Shown one piece after another: positions 23,539-36,091 of a stretch of DNA of 64,000 nt. The stretch is from Populus alba (taxonomy: Eukaryota; Streptophyta; Magnoliopsida; Malpighiales; Salicaceae). The stretch spans positions 3,479,501 to 3,543,500 of the forward strand of contig NC_133289.1 of assembly GCF_005239225.2 (NCBI RefSeq). Direction: 5' to 3'. The position numbers and the translations under genes were made by a program. The notes below the pieces were generated by a model. The model did no database searches. It was not told the DNA's origin and saw nothing but the letters and a program-made list of their open reading frames with translations. Within the stretch, counting starts at the first letter, position 1, and each line of letters begins with the position of its first letter.

Positions 23539-23946
23539 ATAGGAATTGTGTTATTATGTGAGAGAAGAAGAAGAAGCGAGGAGAGAAGAAAGGTTAAGGG
23601 GGTGCGTAGGATAGTGAGAGAAAGAGAAGGACCGTAGGTGACACAGACGGTGTAGGAAGCATCGCATAGTGCTAACGTGCGCCGTGTGGGTGCCATTTTG
23701 TTAACGTTTTTCTTTTTATGATTTTTTTATTTTCTTTTTTTCCTTTAATTTTAATTTTCTTAGGCCTTCAAAGTTGAAGGAGATTGAAGCGATTTCATTC
23801 TCTCCAAACAGAAGGGAGAGGGAGACAGTGAGAAGTTGTGATTTGGTACAGTTGACGGTAGATTAGAGGGATCGTGGTGTTTCTTCCACTGACTTACACG
23901 TGGCAACCACTGCCTGCAGGAAATTCAAAGCTTAAAGGTTAAAATA

Positions 23947-24176
23947 CATAGTTTTAAGACCCGACTCAGTCCAAAGCCCGGATTTCAGGTTTTGACTAGA
24001 TCACTGGATCGGTTGGGTCAATTTTTTTAAAAAAAATTCAAAATAACATCATTTTAGTAACAAAACAAAAAATAAATAAAAGGCAACGTGTTTGAGGCCG
24101 GGTCCTAACCGGGTCATACCAACGCAGCCTGATTTCACCCAAGATCAACCGGGCTTGGTCAAGTTTCTAAACTATG
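23947..24176. mobile_element. hAT-type MITE, 230 bp
   Basis: The terminal inverted repeats begin CATAGTTTTAAGACCC and end ...CTAAACTATG. The flanking 8 bases are TTAAAATA and TTAAAAAC (6 of 8 match). The body is rich in 'accggg' and 'gggtca' words. It is the same family as 44710-44968. No transposase is present. Confidence 0.6.
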
Positions 24177-25789
24177 TTAAAAACAGTAATGTTTCATAAC
24201 AAATTAAAGTAACAAAAAAATATATTTCCCTGTCTTAAATTTTTCATTTGGTTGTATTTTATATTTTTTTATTTATAATTATTCCACTATTTTAAAAAAA
24301 TAAATAAATAAATAAAAGCATGAACAATACAGTTTTTATTTTATATATAAAAAAAAAATTAGTGAAATTATTTTTTTATTTATTTAGTATACTGAATTTA
24401 ACTTTTATTATAAATATAATGTAAATATTTTTATTTAATAATATATTTTTTTATTATAATATTTAATAGATTAAAATAAAATTCATGGATATAAAACACT
24501 ATTATAAATTATGATTTTTGATAATTTAAAAAATAAATATGTATGGTCTTGATTTATTTCTAATATTTTCAATAAATAAAAAATTATTCTTCGTTCCCAA
24601 CAACTTAACATGTTTCTTTTAATTTTTTATTGAAAAAAATTAAAAATATATATTTTTTATGTGGTAAACATATTTTAAGTGTCCGTAATTTTTTTTATAC
24701 ACACGTATAAATATCTAAAAAATTTCTCCAATGATTGCAAAAAAGAACGAAGAACATGAAAACTTAAGAGCCATATAATACCAATCGCCTACTGGAATGA
24801 TACTTCGAGTCTTCGATATTTGTAAAAAAAAATGAAAGAAATATTTAAGAACTATCACAACACCAACTATGCATGTTTTTTAAAAAAATATTTTTAATAA
24901 AAATATATTAAAATAATATTTTTTACATTTCTTATATTGTATATAAAAATTAAAAGAAAATATTAATTTCATATTTTTTCAAATAAAAAATAATTTAAAA
25001 ACACTTTTAAAAAATGATTGAAATTATAAAACAAACATATTCTCAAAAAATCTATTTAACAATTCATGATAGTAATATTTATATTATGTAGTGAATAATA
25101 TTTGTATTTTTCAGATGACATTACATCTTTTGAATCGTGGTGGTAAAGTGGTATCAACAGCTAATATAATTATAAGATATTACTTAAGTTACAAAGAAAT
25201 ATGATAAATTATAATGATATAATAAATAAAAATATTTAATAGTTTGTAACTTAAGCTAGTAGAATTACAATACCTTCATATAATCATCGATTTTGACGCG
25301 TTGTAATTTTCACAAAAAAAAAAAAAAAGTAAAAAAAAGCTTACCAGCCATCATGCAATCATACACAGATACTAAAATGATACTTGAAAGCTCCCAATCC
25401 CTCAATACTATATTAACGTTAGGATATTTATTGATATAGCATATATCATGTATAATAATTAAGATGTGGATTGCCATGTAAAGTATTTTACCGACAAGTA
25501 ATTAGGATGTAAATGTGTTGACAATTATGCTAATGTGTATTTATAAAAATTGATGACTAAATAAAATAGATGACCTACGCTATACTGCGAGTTAAGTTAA
25601 TATTTTTTTTATAAAAAAAAATAGTTTGTTGCTAATATTTTTTTAATAAAAAGAAACTATATAGGGGTTGTCTTGACGTGGCTTTATTAACTTTGCATAT
25701 CTTAAAACAATTTAAACAAATGATAAAAAAATATTGTTTGACTCAAAAAATTTAAAACAATATTTTTTTTTCTAAATATTGCGACAATG

Positions 25790-26460
25790 ATGTATTGGAC
25801 CGACCTAAGTCAACACATATTAACCTATCAAATCCACAGTTCAGGTCATGAAACCATGATAACCTAATATAAAGTAAATTGAAACAAATTATGAAACTTA
25901 ATTCTCAACCAATCCAATATTAAACAATGAAATTGAAAAAAAAATCAATTAAAAATAACAACACAAATAAAATAACATTAATCATGTGACCAAGATAATC
26001 TCATAGAAAGTAAATCGAAAAAAATTATGGGTTAACATGTCAAACTTGCGATCCAGATCATAAGATTGAGATAGCCTCGTATAAAGCAAATCAAAATAAT
26101 TTATAAAGTCTAATTCTCAATCAACCCATTGTTGAAAAATAAAATTGAAAAAAAATCAATCCAAAAATAGGACACAATAAAACAACTCAAGTCTACGTAG
26201 ATTAATCTGAAAAACTTATGACCCGAATCATAAGACTGGGATAACCTCATAAAAAGCAAACTGAAATAAATTATAAAGTATAATTCTCAATCAATTAAAT
26301 GTTTGATAATAAAATTAAAAAGAATATCAATTAAAGAAAAAAAACAGAACTCAACTTAATAAGATCAACCCGCCAAACTCGCGATACGAGTTATAAGATT
26401 AGGATAACCACGTAAAAAAACTACAACAAATTATAAAATCTAATTTTTAATAAACAAAAA
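25790..26460. repeat. Degenerate tandem repeat, unit about 165-175 bp
   Basis: The words 'gataacctcataaaaagcaa', 'aattataaagtctaattctc' and 'tcaatcaa..atgtt' recur, with unit starts near 25858, 26070, 26242 and 26405. Units also carry 'gacccg..tcataag'. Single diverged units occur near 5000-5600, 44440-44580 and 45030-45190. Confidence 0.6.
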
Positions 26461-27719
26461 ATATATATTATTACAATAAATTTATGATGTTGTGCACAGC
26501 AAAAACATCTATTTTAACGTTTTGTTAATGTTAATGCTAATAATTTTTATTTGTAAATGACCAAAGGAGCTAAAGCCAAAATTCCTAGCTACAAACTTGA
26601 AGCTTAATGCGACTATGTCGGCATTGTTTGTGTTTTGCAGTACAAAAATGTTTTTGAAGAATTTTTTTTTTCTGTTTTTAAATTATTATTATTATTTAAA
26701 TAATTTTAATGTGACGATATTAAATATTAATTTAAAAAAATAATAATATTTTGATGTATTTAAAAAAAAACTTTAAAAAATAATCGTTACCATAATACAA
26801 AACAGGCTTATCATTATGATCTCGTAAGGTAATCAAATGTTAGTTTATATAGTAAAAAGTGAACTTATTATTATTTAATTAAGAAAAACTAAACGATAGA
26901 GAAACTAATTAAGAAGAGGAAATCATTATTTCCTTCCTCACAAATTATTGTTCAAGAACAATTATTTTTTTTTCAGTTATATATATATATATATATTTAA
27001 TATTTTTGTTCCTTTTGATTTGATCATGTTATCTTAGAGTTATTTGAAATTCAGATTTTTATTTTTGTTGTTGTCATGTATTGTGTGCTCATTGTGTTAT
27101 GAAACAAAACTGGCTCTCTATTATGCTCAATTTGAAAAAATTGAATATAATTTTAATAATATAAATTAATTAAAGCTTCAAGGACTAAAATTAAATAATT
27201 GATAAATATTCATATCCTTTTCAAGGACTAAGTTCCAAGGGTAGGGGAGAGATTAAGCCTCTCTTCTTTTTCATCCCTCAATTTTATTTTTTTTTAATTT
27301 AACCCTCATGTATTTAATTTTTTTGGGATTGAACTTATTGGTTCTTTTTTATTGGCTACATAAGGGATTCAATAATGTTGAGGGAAAATTATGGGAGTTA
27401 TTTGATGTTTGATTTTGAAAAATAAAACTAAATTCAATTGATATAGAATAATTAAGAGTCAAGGACTAAAATTAAAGTTGAAACAGGTACATGAACTGGG
27501 GTAAATGGGCAATGAAAATAAGTCGATGCTTAGGTAGGAGGCTTCTGCTGTCTATGAGTGATGCATGAGCTGTATCTTAGCGGTTTCCAACACGACATTA
27601 GAAGCGTCACACCACGCTCTTCATAATGGTATGATGCTGAACAATGGTGGTGTAGCGGTTGGGATCTAATAAACTTTTTTCTTCTCTTCTTATTGAGAAT
27701 CATGTTGGTTTGAAACATT

Positions 27720-28950
27720 TTATAGGGATCTCGTTATTTGTTTATTATATCAAATTTGATTTTTAATTTTTTATATTGCTTTTTATTTTGTTTCGAACCC
27801 TTTTTTATTTATTTATTTTTTAATTTTATCCCTTAACATTTGATTTACATTTTAGATTTGATCATCATTCATTTGATTGCTATTTGTTTTTTATCCATTT
27901 TTAATTAATTAATTTATTTAATTTTATCCCTTAGCATTTTGTTTTATTTTTTTTTATATCAAATTTGATCCTAATTATTTTAATTGCTATTTTTTTTTCT
28001 TTACATTCTTTTTTTTAAATTATATATATATTTTTAATTTTATCTTTAAATATTGGGTTGATTGAGAATTATGCTTCATAATGTTTTTGGTGTGGTGATC
28101 CTGGTCTCATGACCTGGATCATGGGTATAAAATGTTAACCTATATTGACATTGACACATACACACACACCAATTTTATTTTATAATTTCATCCTTAAACG
28201 TTGGGCTTGTTAGAGATTGAGCTTTGTTGTTTTTTTTTACTTTCCTTTCCATGAGATTATCTTAATTTCATAACCTGGATTGTATGTTTAGTGGGTTTGC
28301 CCTGATTAGTTTGGTTTTTTTTTTTTAATAATTTTTTTAATATTGAATATTTGTTTGATTTCACCCTTCAATATTTTGTTTTTATGAGAGTTAGGTTTTT
28401 TTTTTTTTTTTTTTATCATTTTTCCTTTTAGTAGGCCATCTAGTTCACATTATTTGACTCGCTAGGATTGGTGGGCGTAAGGTTTGCATGTGTTTTATTT
28501 TTTTTTTGTTTTTTTACTAATTCTTTTCATCCTTGTATACTTGGATTATTGGGAATTAGACATCGTTTAATTTTCTTGATTTGCTTCCTATGAGGTTGAC
28601 TTAGTCTCATAACTTGGATTGCCAGTTTGCGATGCTAACTCACCTGTCTTATTATTATTTCTTTTATTTTATTTTATCATTTAATATTGGGTTGTTTTGA
28701 AATTTAACTTTTTTTTTCTTTTGACAAGTGTTCTTTTTCTATAGGTGATCATTATTAATTTTTATTTTTAAATTTGGTCTATCTATTACTTTCTTTTTTT
28801 ATCATAAAATTAAATAAAACTATTTTATTGGACCCAATGAGTAAGGATTTTTTATTTTATTTTATCTATTACTTAATCCATGACTTAAGTAAGGATTTTT
28901 TTTTCCTTCTTTAAAACATGCTACCAGTGCATGAATATCTTTTTTTACAT
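27720..28950. repeat. Inverted block of the same degenerate repeat
   Basis: The segments 'gatcctggtctcatgacctg' (about 28096), 'gattatcttaatttcataac' (about 28254) and 'gttgacttagtctcataact' (about 28592) are reverse complements of the unit seen at 25.8-26.4 kb. They are interleaved with T-rich 'tttgatttnatcccttaa' stretches. About five poorly conserved units are visible. Confidence 0.5.
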
Positions 28951-29603
28951 TACCAAAATATAGACCAGAGGCACGACAAATCACGGGTCACTTGTCTTTA
29001 ATCTCAAGTTCACGCTCCCATTAACTTTTTTAAGATGTGATATATCGATGCTCGATTAGTCCTTAAATTTTTATAACATAAAAATTATTGTAAGATGTGA
29101 GATATTTATTGTAAAAGACAACATAAAGATAACGGTACATCTCATATTCTTAAAACATAAAATTTTCGTTGATATATATTTTGGTCCTTAAATTTCTATT
29201 TTTTTACATTTAATCCTTGACTTTACTTTTTTTCAAACAAGTCCTTTGTAAGTCTTTATTTATTTCCTCCACTTTTTAACCGAAATATCTGGATAAAACT
29301 GAAAAACAAAAATCATAATAGATACATTAGAATGAATTTTATTTCAAAGTAACAGCTCATTCCCTGGACTTCTTAATAGTTTTTATATGACTGGATTAAT
29401 GATTATTTTTTATAATTTTAGTTGGTGTCATCATGATTTTATTGTTTTTTTTTATATATAATATCATATATCTATTCTGAGAATCTGAAAAAAGCTTATG
29501 ATTTGATATGTAAAAATTTAATTGAAAAAAAATCAAGTTAGGGACTAAATTATATTTACTACAAAACATATTGACCTCAAAAATTCAGTTAAGGTTTTTG
29601 TTT

Positions 29604-29618
29604 GCGCGCGCGCGCGCG
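29604..29618. repeat. (GC)n microsatellite
   Basis: An uninterrupted alternating GCGC run of 15 bases in otherwise AT-rich DNA. Such runs can adopt Z-form DNA in vitro; no role is implied here. Confidence 0.9.
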
Positions 29619-29861
29619 TATCATGTTTTAAACCCCCAGGGAATTAACCATGATATCCTCGTATATATTAAACATGAAATGGCCATAAACAACATATCCG
29701 ACTATCTTCTTTTCCCCCTCTATCTCTCAGGCAAAAAAATCAAACCCAAAATTGATCCCCAAAAGCGATCGATTTTGTTGAAATCGATAGTTATCGGGTA
29801 TGAAACACGTTTTTGGTATTGGAAAAACAAATAGCATTGTTTTTTCCTTACATCCTAAGGA

Positions 29862-30300
29862 ATGCTGAGAATGCTGAGATGATTGTGTGAGGGATCATTA
29901 TGATATTACGGATTGCATCCATGTAGAGGATGATGAGATGATTGCACGCACGTTGGAAGAAGAGCTTTCGTAGCTTGCAGTTACTGAAGAAAAATGGGTA
30001 TTCACATGGTGGAGAGAAGAGCACTTGCCGGCTTCTGGTGACGAGCATGATTGGCAACGTACACCGACGAGGAACTACTGCTCAGGTTTATGGCTAAGAT
30101 TATCCGTTTGCTTTGTTTCATTTTTGTGGGATGGAATTTCTGCTGTTGGTTTCACTTGATCTAGTCATCACAAAGAATCAGATGATGCAGTGCCCTCTAG
30201 TTCATGCTCGAGTCCTGCCAATGGGGGAAGTGTATTACTAATTATATATTCACCGGAGAATTTACCGATGAATATGGTCTGGATGATGAAGTAGTCGCTC
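29862..30300 (+). pseudogene. Fragment of an OTU-type deubiquitinase-like gene (broken)
   Basis: Frames read in pieces: HVEDDEMIARTLEEELS, then an in-frame TAG, then LAVTE. After a frameshift come EEHLPASGDEHDWQRTPTRN, SSHHKESDDAVPSSSCSSP and finally a piece like TDEYGLDDEV. The order and wording resemble the N-terminal region of plant OTU-domain cysteine proteases, from memory only. The catalytic OTU domain itself is not visible. Stop codons and shifts rule out a working gene here. Confidence 0.45.
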
Positions 30301-30566
30301 TATCTTTTTATTGCATCCCCCCCCCCTCCCCCCCACCAATTACTCTTTAATGTCTAGGTGATTGCATGTGCATGTGAAAAAAAACCAACGGTACACTTTT
30401 ATTTTTATTTGAAATGCAAAAACGGCAGAAGTTATAATTTAATGACACTCCAGTATATATGAGTACAAGGACTGTATAGATCTCTTGTACTTGCGTAGCT
30501 GCATTTCATTGCAGGTTGAAAATTTATTATGGCTAACGAAACCAGCTTAGTGCCTACTTTAAAAAA

Positions 30567-31988
30567 TTAACTAGTGATATGAGCAACGAAGGATTCCATC
30601 TCCATACGAGAAACTCCTCCTTCCGCCACGGATCCTCGCACGGACTCCCCCATTTCTGCTGCTCTCCTTCTCATCTCATCACCTTCTGTCGATGCCATTA
30701 GCCTTTTCACAGCACTTTCAACAATCTTTGACGTTACAATCTCATCTCTTAGCTCCCATTCCTTGACTACAACTCCAATCTTGAGGATTTTTGTTATTAG
30801 AACAGTGTTTCTTGGCTGATCTGAGTGCATAGGCCAAGCAGCAATTGGCACTCCCATAGTAATACTTTCCATGCAAGAATTCCATCCACAGTGACTCATA
30901 AACCCTCCCGTTGCCGGGTGGGCTAAAATCTCTAGCTGGGGTGCCCAGTTTCTCACCACCAGTCCTATCCCGTCCACTGAATCCTCGTACCCTTCTGGGA
31001 GTTCTGCACTTCTCTCTTCTCCGCTGAAAACATCTCCTTTATCAGCATCTCTTAGTGCCCAAATAAACTTTTGTTTGCTTTCTCTCAACCCAATTGCCAG
31101 CTCCTTGATTTGTTCATCATCCAAGGTTGTAGTCGTCCCAAACGACACGTAAATGACTGAGTTTCTTGCATGTTTATCAAGCCAGTCCAAGCAAAATCTC
31201 TTCTTTTCTGATCTCTCGGGTATTGTCACGGGATTGAAAGGTCCTAAAGCCCAGTGCTTAATGCCTTCCTCGGCTGTTTCTTTCTCAAGCAAATCCATAT
31301 AAGCACCTTCTACCAGTTTACAAGTGTTGTAAACACAGCCAGTGTTGAACTTTTGGTAATTAGATTGACGAGCAAAAAAATCTGCAAAATCAGCGGTAAA
31401 ACACCCTTCAAGAGAAGGAATATCCTGTGGAAACAACTCACTATCCTCTATAATATTCTTCCCTTGCTGTTCCCATGCATGCGAGGAAACATTAAAAGCA
31501 GATACACTATGGAAAATGTAAGACTCTACATTAGGGAGTAAACGAGCTTCTTGAATCACAGACCCCATTAGAGAGTCATGAATTACAACAATCTTCCTTG
31601 CTTTGCCTGAAAGTGCACGTACAAGCATTGAAACGGGCTCTGTAAGATGAGACGACGCATTGAAAGCAGGTTGCAAATGAGAAGGGAACTTGATTTTGGC
31701 ATTTGGATTGGGAGGAGGGCAATGAAAAGGAGGGATCTCAATGTCATGGAAATGGATACTCGCTGCGGCGTCTGGATCCCAACCGTGCACGCGCTGCTTG
31801 GCCTGACGATTGTGGGTGGTGGCGCCGACATAGTGGACCCGGATGTTATAGGATAGGACGAGCCTGGAGAGTTGGAGGAGCTGGTTGAGATGGCCTTGTG
31901 CTGGAAAGGGCACCATGACCACAACAACTTGTGCTTGTTCAGTTATGCCATGGCATGGTTGGTGCTGCTGTTGGTTTGCCATAGCCAT
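30567..31988 (-). CDS. Zeatin O-glucosyltransferase-like UDP-glycosyltransferase
   Basis: This is a single-exon family-1 UGT of 473 aa, the usual size, starting at ATG 31988. His33 in PFPAQGHLNQ is the expected catalytic base and Asp138 in VVIHDSLMGSV is its likely partner. The PSPG donor-binding box runs from Trp348 to Gln391 (WAPQLEILAHP...HCGWNS...HSDQ); the terminal Gln favours UDP-glucose. The N-terminus and the IHDSLM segment are typical of the zeatin O-glucosyltransferase (UGT93) group, which O-glucosylates cytokinins to storage forms in the cytosol. The real acceptor in this plant is inferred. A cis-zeatin or other small hydroxylated substrate is possible. No frameshift is seen. Confidence 0.9.
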   Translation of the reverse strand: MAMANQQQHQPCHGITEQAQVVVVMVPFPAQGHLNQLLQLSRLVLSYNIRVHYVGATTHNRQAKQRVHGWDPDAAASIHFHDIEIPPFHCPPPNPNAKIKFPSHLQPAFNASSHLTEPVSMLVRALSGKARKIVVIHDSLMGSVIQEARLLPNVESYIFHSVSAFNVSSHAWEQQGKNIIEDSELFPQDIPSLEGCFTADFADFFARQSNYQKFNTGCVYNTCKLVEGAYMDLLEKETAEEGIKHWALGPFNPVTIPERSEKKRFCLDWLDKHARNSVIYVSFGTTTTLDDEQIKELAIGLRESKQKFIWALRDADKGDVFSGEERSAELPEGYEDSVDGIGLVVRNWAPQLEILAHPATGGFMSHCGWNSCMESITMGVPIAAWPMHSDQPRNTVLITKILKIGVVVKEWELRDEIVTSKIVESAVKRLMASTEGDEMRRRAAEMGESVRGSVAEGGVSRMEMESFVAHITS

Positions 31989-32530
31989 GGAATAGAGGAT
32001 GGATATGTTTGAAATGGCTAGCTCTGAATATAAGGTTTTATGGGTGGTTTTGTGTTGGGCGATGGAAATGGAATTGATGACGTTTTGTTTTCTTTACCTG
32101 AAGGTTATCAGATGATCTGGGATGATAGTCAAGTGCATGTTTTTCAGCGTGGTAGAGATAGACAGGGTCACAGGGGGTTGTATTTTTTAAAAAATATATT
32201 AAAATAATACCTTTTATTTTTAAAAATTAAATTTTAATATTTATTTTAACCAAACCCACACTAGATTAATGCAAGTGGACCTTCTTTCACACACACACAT
32301 ATATATCATGGAGTATTGTTTATGGAAACAACGCTTTAGCGTGGGGAAGACGTAGTTATTAAAAATCAAAGGGGATAATTAAGTGATGCTACAGGTGACT
32401 TACAGCTATTGAAGAAACCGAAGCTGCAGATTAAGGAGGCAGTCTACTCTCCTACTATATTGCTGCTTGATAAATATTCTGTATCGACGCTTGTGCAGCG
32501 GAGCAGACGTTGTTCTTAAAAAACATTGAG

Positions 32531-32690
32531 GTGCACTTGAGGTCGTGGCCAGCGGGGAAGGGACTTGTTTCATTCTTCTGCTTCTGAGTTTGATTTCTGG
32601 AGGCCTGTTATCTATGTGGTATTTTATTTGTTTATTAGACTTGTGAGGTGTTTAATAAAAATAAAAATTAATTAAAATATATGTAAATTG
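32531..32690 (+). mobile_element. Degenerate SINE copy
   Basis: It starts GTGCACTTGAGGTCGTGG and continues with 'ggggaagggacttgttt' and 'gagtttgatttctgg' (box B remnant). It is the same family as the intact SINE at 6769. The 3' part is eroded and I see no clear duplication. Confidence 0.6.
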
Positions 32691-32724
32691 ATTTAAATAT
32701 CTGAAATTGTTAAAAAAAGAAGAA

Positions 32725-32750
32725 GGCAGGCAGGCAGGCAGGCAGGCAGG
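32725..32750. repeat. (CAGG)n microsatellite
   Basis: A GGCA tetranucleotide repeated about six times without interruption. Confidence 0.85.
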
Positions 32751-34133
32751 CCAATCTACCGTGTACAGACTGTCTTTAGGTTGTCAAATCCTTTATCAAA
32801 GTGCAGGCCGGATTATGATGATCTCTCTGTTGTTGTGATGGATACTCCATTTTTAGCATCCAGTTTTCAGGGATCCAGTATGTAGGTAGGTTGCTGGCTG
32901 GAGAGAGAACAATATAACGACTCATTCAATAGCATTTACTAGTTTATTTCTTTCGCTACGCCCATTCTACAAAAGAATTTTCATGGGTGTTAAAAAAAAT
33001 AATTATTAGATAATAGAAAGTTATTTAATATTGTTATTAAATCCAATCTAAAATGTCAACTTTAAAACCATTTTATTTTATTATTTAATATGAATTTAAA
33101 ATTAAATCATATGATATTTGCTTTGACATGATTGAGTAGATTTGATTTAATAGGTTAAAGGCAACTTGAATTGTAGATAAAAAAACATTGTTTAACTTTA
33201 TTTTGTTTAAGATGATATTAATTTTATTTGAAATATCAAGAATTAAATCAATAAAATTAATTTTTTTAAAAAAATTGAGCATTAACTTAACATTAAAACT
33301 TATTTTTAACACCACCGGAGTCCCATAGTTACAAGACCAACCAAAACAAAATATCAAATTCAATTCTAAATTAACTTTATGTTAAATAATTAAATTAAAA
33401 AAAATCAAGTGACGCGGAAAAAAACCCACTGTAAGTTATTATTGCAATCCACAATGAAATGTGTCTTTTTTTTATGTTACTTTCCATTACTTATTAATAT
33501 TTTTATATTCTTGTATTGTTTGGCGTGTTTATAATTTTAAATATCATTTCATAATTTACTGAGTGTTAATTTTTTAAAATATAATTACAATTATTAAATA
33601 TAAAGTCAAAGGAATTAAAATAATAAAGGATCGAAAAAAAAAAAATTGTGAATGAAAAAAAGAGAGTTTGGGGTGATTTATTATTTATAATTCAAACATC
33701 ATTATTTTATTATGGTTTACAAAACATTAATTTTAAGAAATCAAACTAAAATTGTTAAACACAAAAAAACAAAATGACTCAGTAGAAAAAAGAATTCAAA
33801 TAAAAAGAAAAAGAAAAAAAGCACTGAGGTGATTCATGATGAATCGCGTTTCCATCTCAAATCCTTTAATGTTTCTTATTAATTTGTTAATGCTTTAATT
33901 AACGAGAGCAATGACACGGCCCTGCTTTTGTGGCGGTTTTAGCTGATAAAAAAAAAACCATGTTTCTTATATGTATATATATACACAAAATTTTATGTGT
34001 TGCATGTGGTCCGCACCATTGACATTGAGACACCACACATTTTAAATGAAGAAAAGAGGCAAGGGTGTGTCGGCTGCCACTCATGTAAATTGACTGTAGT
34101 GGCAGAATGGAACGAGAAACAAAGAAAATGCAC

Positions 34134-34320
34134 TTGAGGTCTTGATCTAGTAGTTGAAGAGATTTGTTTTTTTTCTCTGCATCCTGGATTCAAATCTTAC
34201 CGTGTATACCTGTTACCCCCACGGTGCCTTACATGCTCACTAAGTTTGCAGGATGTTCAGTGAGCCGTGGGATTAGTCGTGGTGCGTGCAAGTTGGCCCG
34301 GACATCCACGTAAATAAATA
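34134..34320 (+). mobile_element. SINE with A-rich tail
   Basis: It begins CACTTGAGGTCTTGATC. Box A-like TGATCTAGTAGTTG and box B-like GGATTCAAATCTTACC are present, and the tail is (AAAT)n followed by A8. It ends with 'ggcccggacatccacgtaa'. The next ~400 bases contain two more segments ending in 'ggatcttacattaataa'-like words, probably older SINE relatives. Confidence 0.7.
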
Positions 34321-35593
34321 AATAAAAAAAACCGCAGTAATCATCTAGTAGTTGATTTAATAATAAAATTTTAGGATTAAAATTTTTTTCCTTGTAATTT
34401 TAAATCCAAGTCCTGTGATTATTAATATAATAATTATTAGAGACTTACTAATTTTAGGATCTGTGAAATTTATTGAAGTATGCACAAATTGACTCGGATA
34501 CTTACATTAATAATATAAAAAAGAAATTAAACTGTTGAATTCGGAGATACGTGGTTTAATTGATCAGGTCTTGAGTTTATTTTTTAAAGATCATCAATTT
34601 GAATTCTACAAATTTCAGAACCACTAGAAATCTACATGATCATTATCTTCAGGATCTAAAAAATTAGTTGAAATGCGAGTAAACTAGCTCGAATATCCAT
34701 ATTAATAAATAAAATAAAATAAAATAAACCACATATGAAACTAGATTTTAACATCAAGTTCAATACACACTGTTCTTTATTATGAGCAGTCGAATTAAAG
34801 ATTGAAGATATCTAGATTAATTATTTTATATAAAAAAATAAGGTTATAATGTTTGAGATCTCAAACCTTTCTTGTTAATCTATTATTCAATGACGGTGAA
34901 AGTTTTGAGTAGACTATAGGTCCATAGTTTCCCGTTTTCCTTGCGAACATCTTGGAGTTGAATTATGGGATAGATTACATTATTTTATTGATAGATCGAT
35001 CCTAATTTCACGAAAAAAATTGATGGTTAGATCGGTTTTCCCAACAAAATGACCTTTTTTTTTTTGTAAAAAAAAATAAATTTTCTTACTTATCCAGCTC
35101 GAACCATGTAGATCAGCTCGAACCAGGTAAGCTAGATCGGATCTTATTATATGAATTGAACAAGTCACGTGACACCAATGGGCTTGTGACCTTCAGCACC
35201 ATTACAAGTCCATGGCCAATGGGCTCTTGCACATCAATGCTACGTCACACCAAGTTTGATGAAATCTTCTTAAATACTACATGGCTAATATTGAAAAATC
35301 CAAAGTCTAGATGAATCATTCCGGTCCTCAAGGAGAAAAATATTATTAATTAATTTTTTTTTAAACCTATTTTTTTAATTTAATCATAACAAGTTTTAAA
35401 TATCTTAATATTTTATATTGTAGAACTTATACTAAAGATCATTTTTTAATAAAATCTAATTACTCTGCGAACAAATTTTACTTTTAAATTAATCTTAAAT
35501 ACGTGTTTTTAACTATGTTATAATTTATTTTTCCTTTTTAATTAACCTTTTGTTTTCTTCCCTTCAGATAAGGAACTATTAATTTATTTTTCA

Positions 35594-35880
35594 TGTTAAA
35601 TAATATAAACTATATCTTAAAACCTTATTTAATTGCTTAAGTTATTGTGTTGAGATGATTTTTTGACATGGTATCAGAGCTTTAATGACCAAATAATCAC
35701 GAGTTCGAATCTCACCATCCCCTATTTATTTGATAAAAATTAAGCAAGGTAATGTGAGTTTGTTCAAGTTTCAAGATCAAAGAGCTTACACTCAAAGAGA
35801 TGTGTTAGAGAATAATATAAATCATATTTTAAAATTTTATTTAATAATTTAAACTATTGAGTTGAGATAATTATTTAATA
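35594..35880 (+). mobile_element. TRIM/SMART-type miniature LTR element, 287 bp
   Basis: Two short LTRs (35594-35668 and about 35803-35880) begin TGTTA. Immediately after the first is TGGTATCAGAGC (35669-35680), the exact primer-binding site complementary to initiator tRNA-Met. Flanks are TTTCA and ATTCA (4 of 5 match). The internal ~120 bases have no coding capacity. The 3' LTR end has decayed (TTAATA instead of TTGACA). Sister copy at 40678-40967. Confidence 0.8.
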
Positions 35881-36091
35881 ATTCACTGTATCCGTCAAAT
35901 ATCAAAGTCTAATTAATTACTTTTTTTTTCTTGTTAATATTTGGTGCAATTATTCCATTTTTCAAGGAAAAAAAAAAAGAAATAAAAAGAACGCAAAACA
36001 TATTGCAACCCATGCAGTTTATTTAAGAGGAATTACAAAAATCATTATTAGGAGAAAACAACGTGGTGCCTCTCTCGTTGCCCTAAACCTC

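Larger units (their letters stand above)
24185..29560. other. Gene-free repeat region upstream of INO80
   Basis: Very AT-rich, with no coding frame that I can support. It holds MITE remnants (about 24865-25040 and 26640-26810), a (TA)n run at about 26978-26996, and the two blocks of degenerate repeat listed separately. The 62-codon frame at 27530 (minus) has no recognisable features. Confidence 0.65.
31990..36000. other. Repeat-rich intergenic region
   Basis: No coding frame is supported. The region contains a (CAGG)n run at 32725-32750, SINE copies at about 32531 and 34134, SINE-like derivatives at about 34360-34735, and one TRIM at 35594-35880. Frames such as 33085-33363 (minus) are AT-biased and lysine/asparagine-rich, with no domain. 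Confidence 0.6.

Noticed and set aside
27530..27718. 62-codon minus-strand frame
   Set aside because: No domain, no supporting signals, and it lies within repeat-rich DNA.
31254..31927. Several frames inside the UGT
   Set aside because: They are antisense or shifted frames of the intact UGT gene, without recognisable domains.
33085..33363. 92-codon minus-strand frame
   Set aside because: Composition is dominated by Asn, Ile, Leu and Lys, as expected by chance in AT-rich DNA. No start context or domain.
35669..35713. Possible tRNA gene (TGGTATCAGAGC and a box B-like motif)
   Set aside because: The first motif is the primer-binding site of a miniature LTR element. No cloverleaf can be drawn, and the order of parts is wrong for a tRNA.
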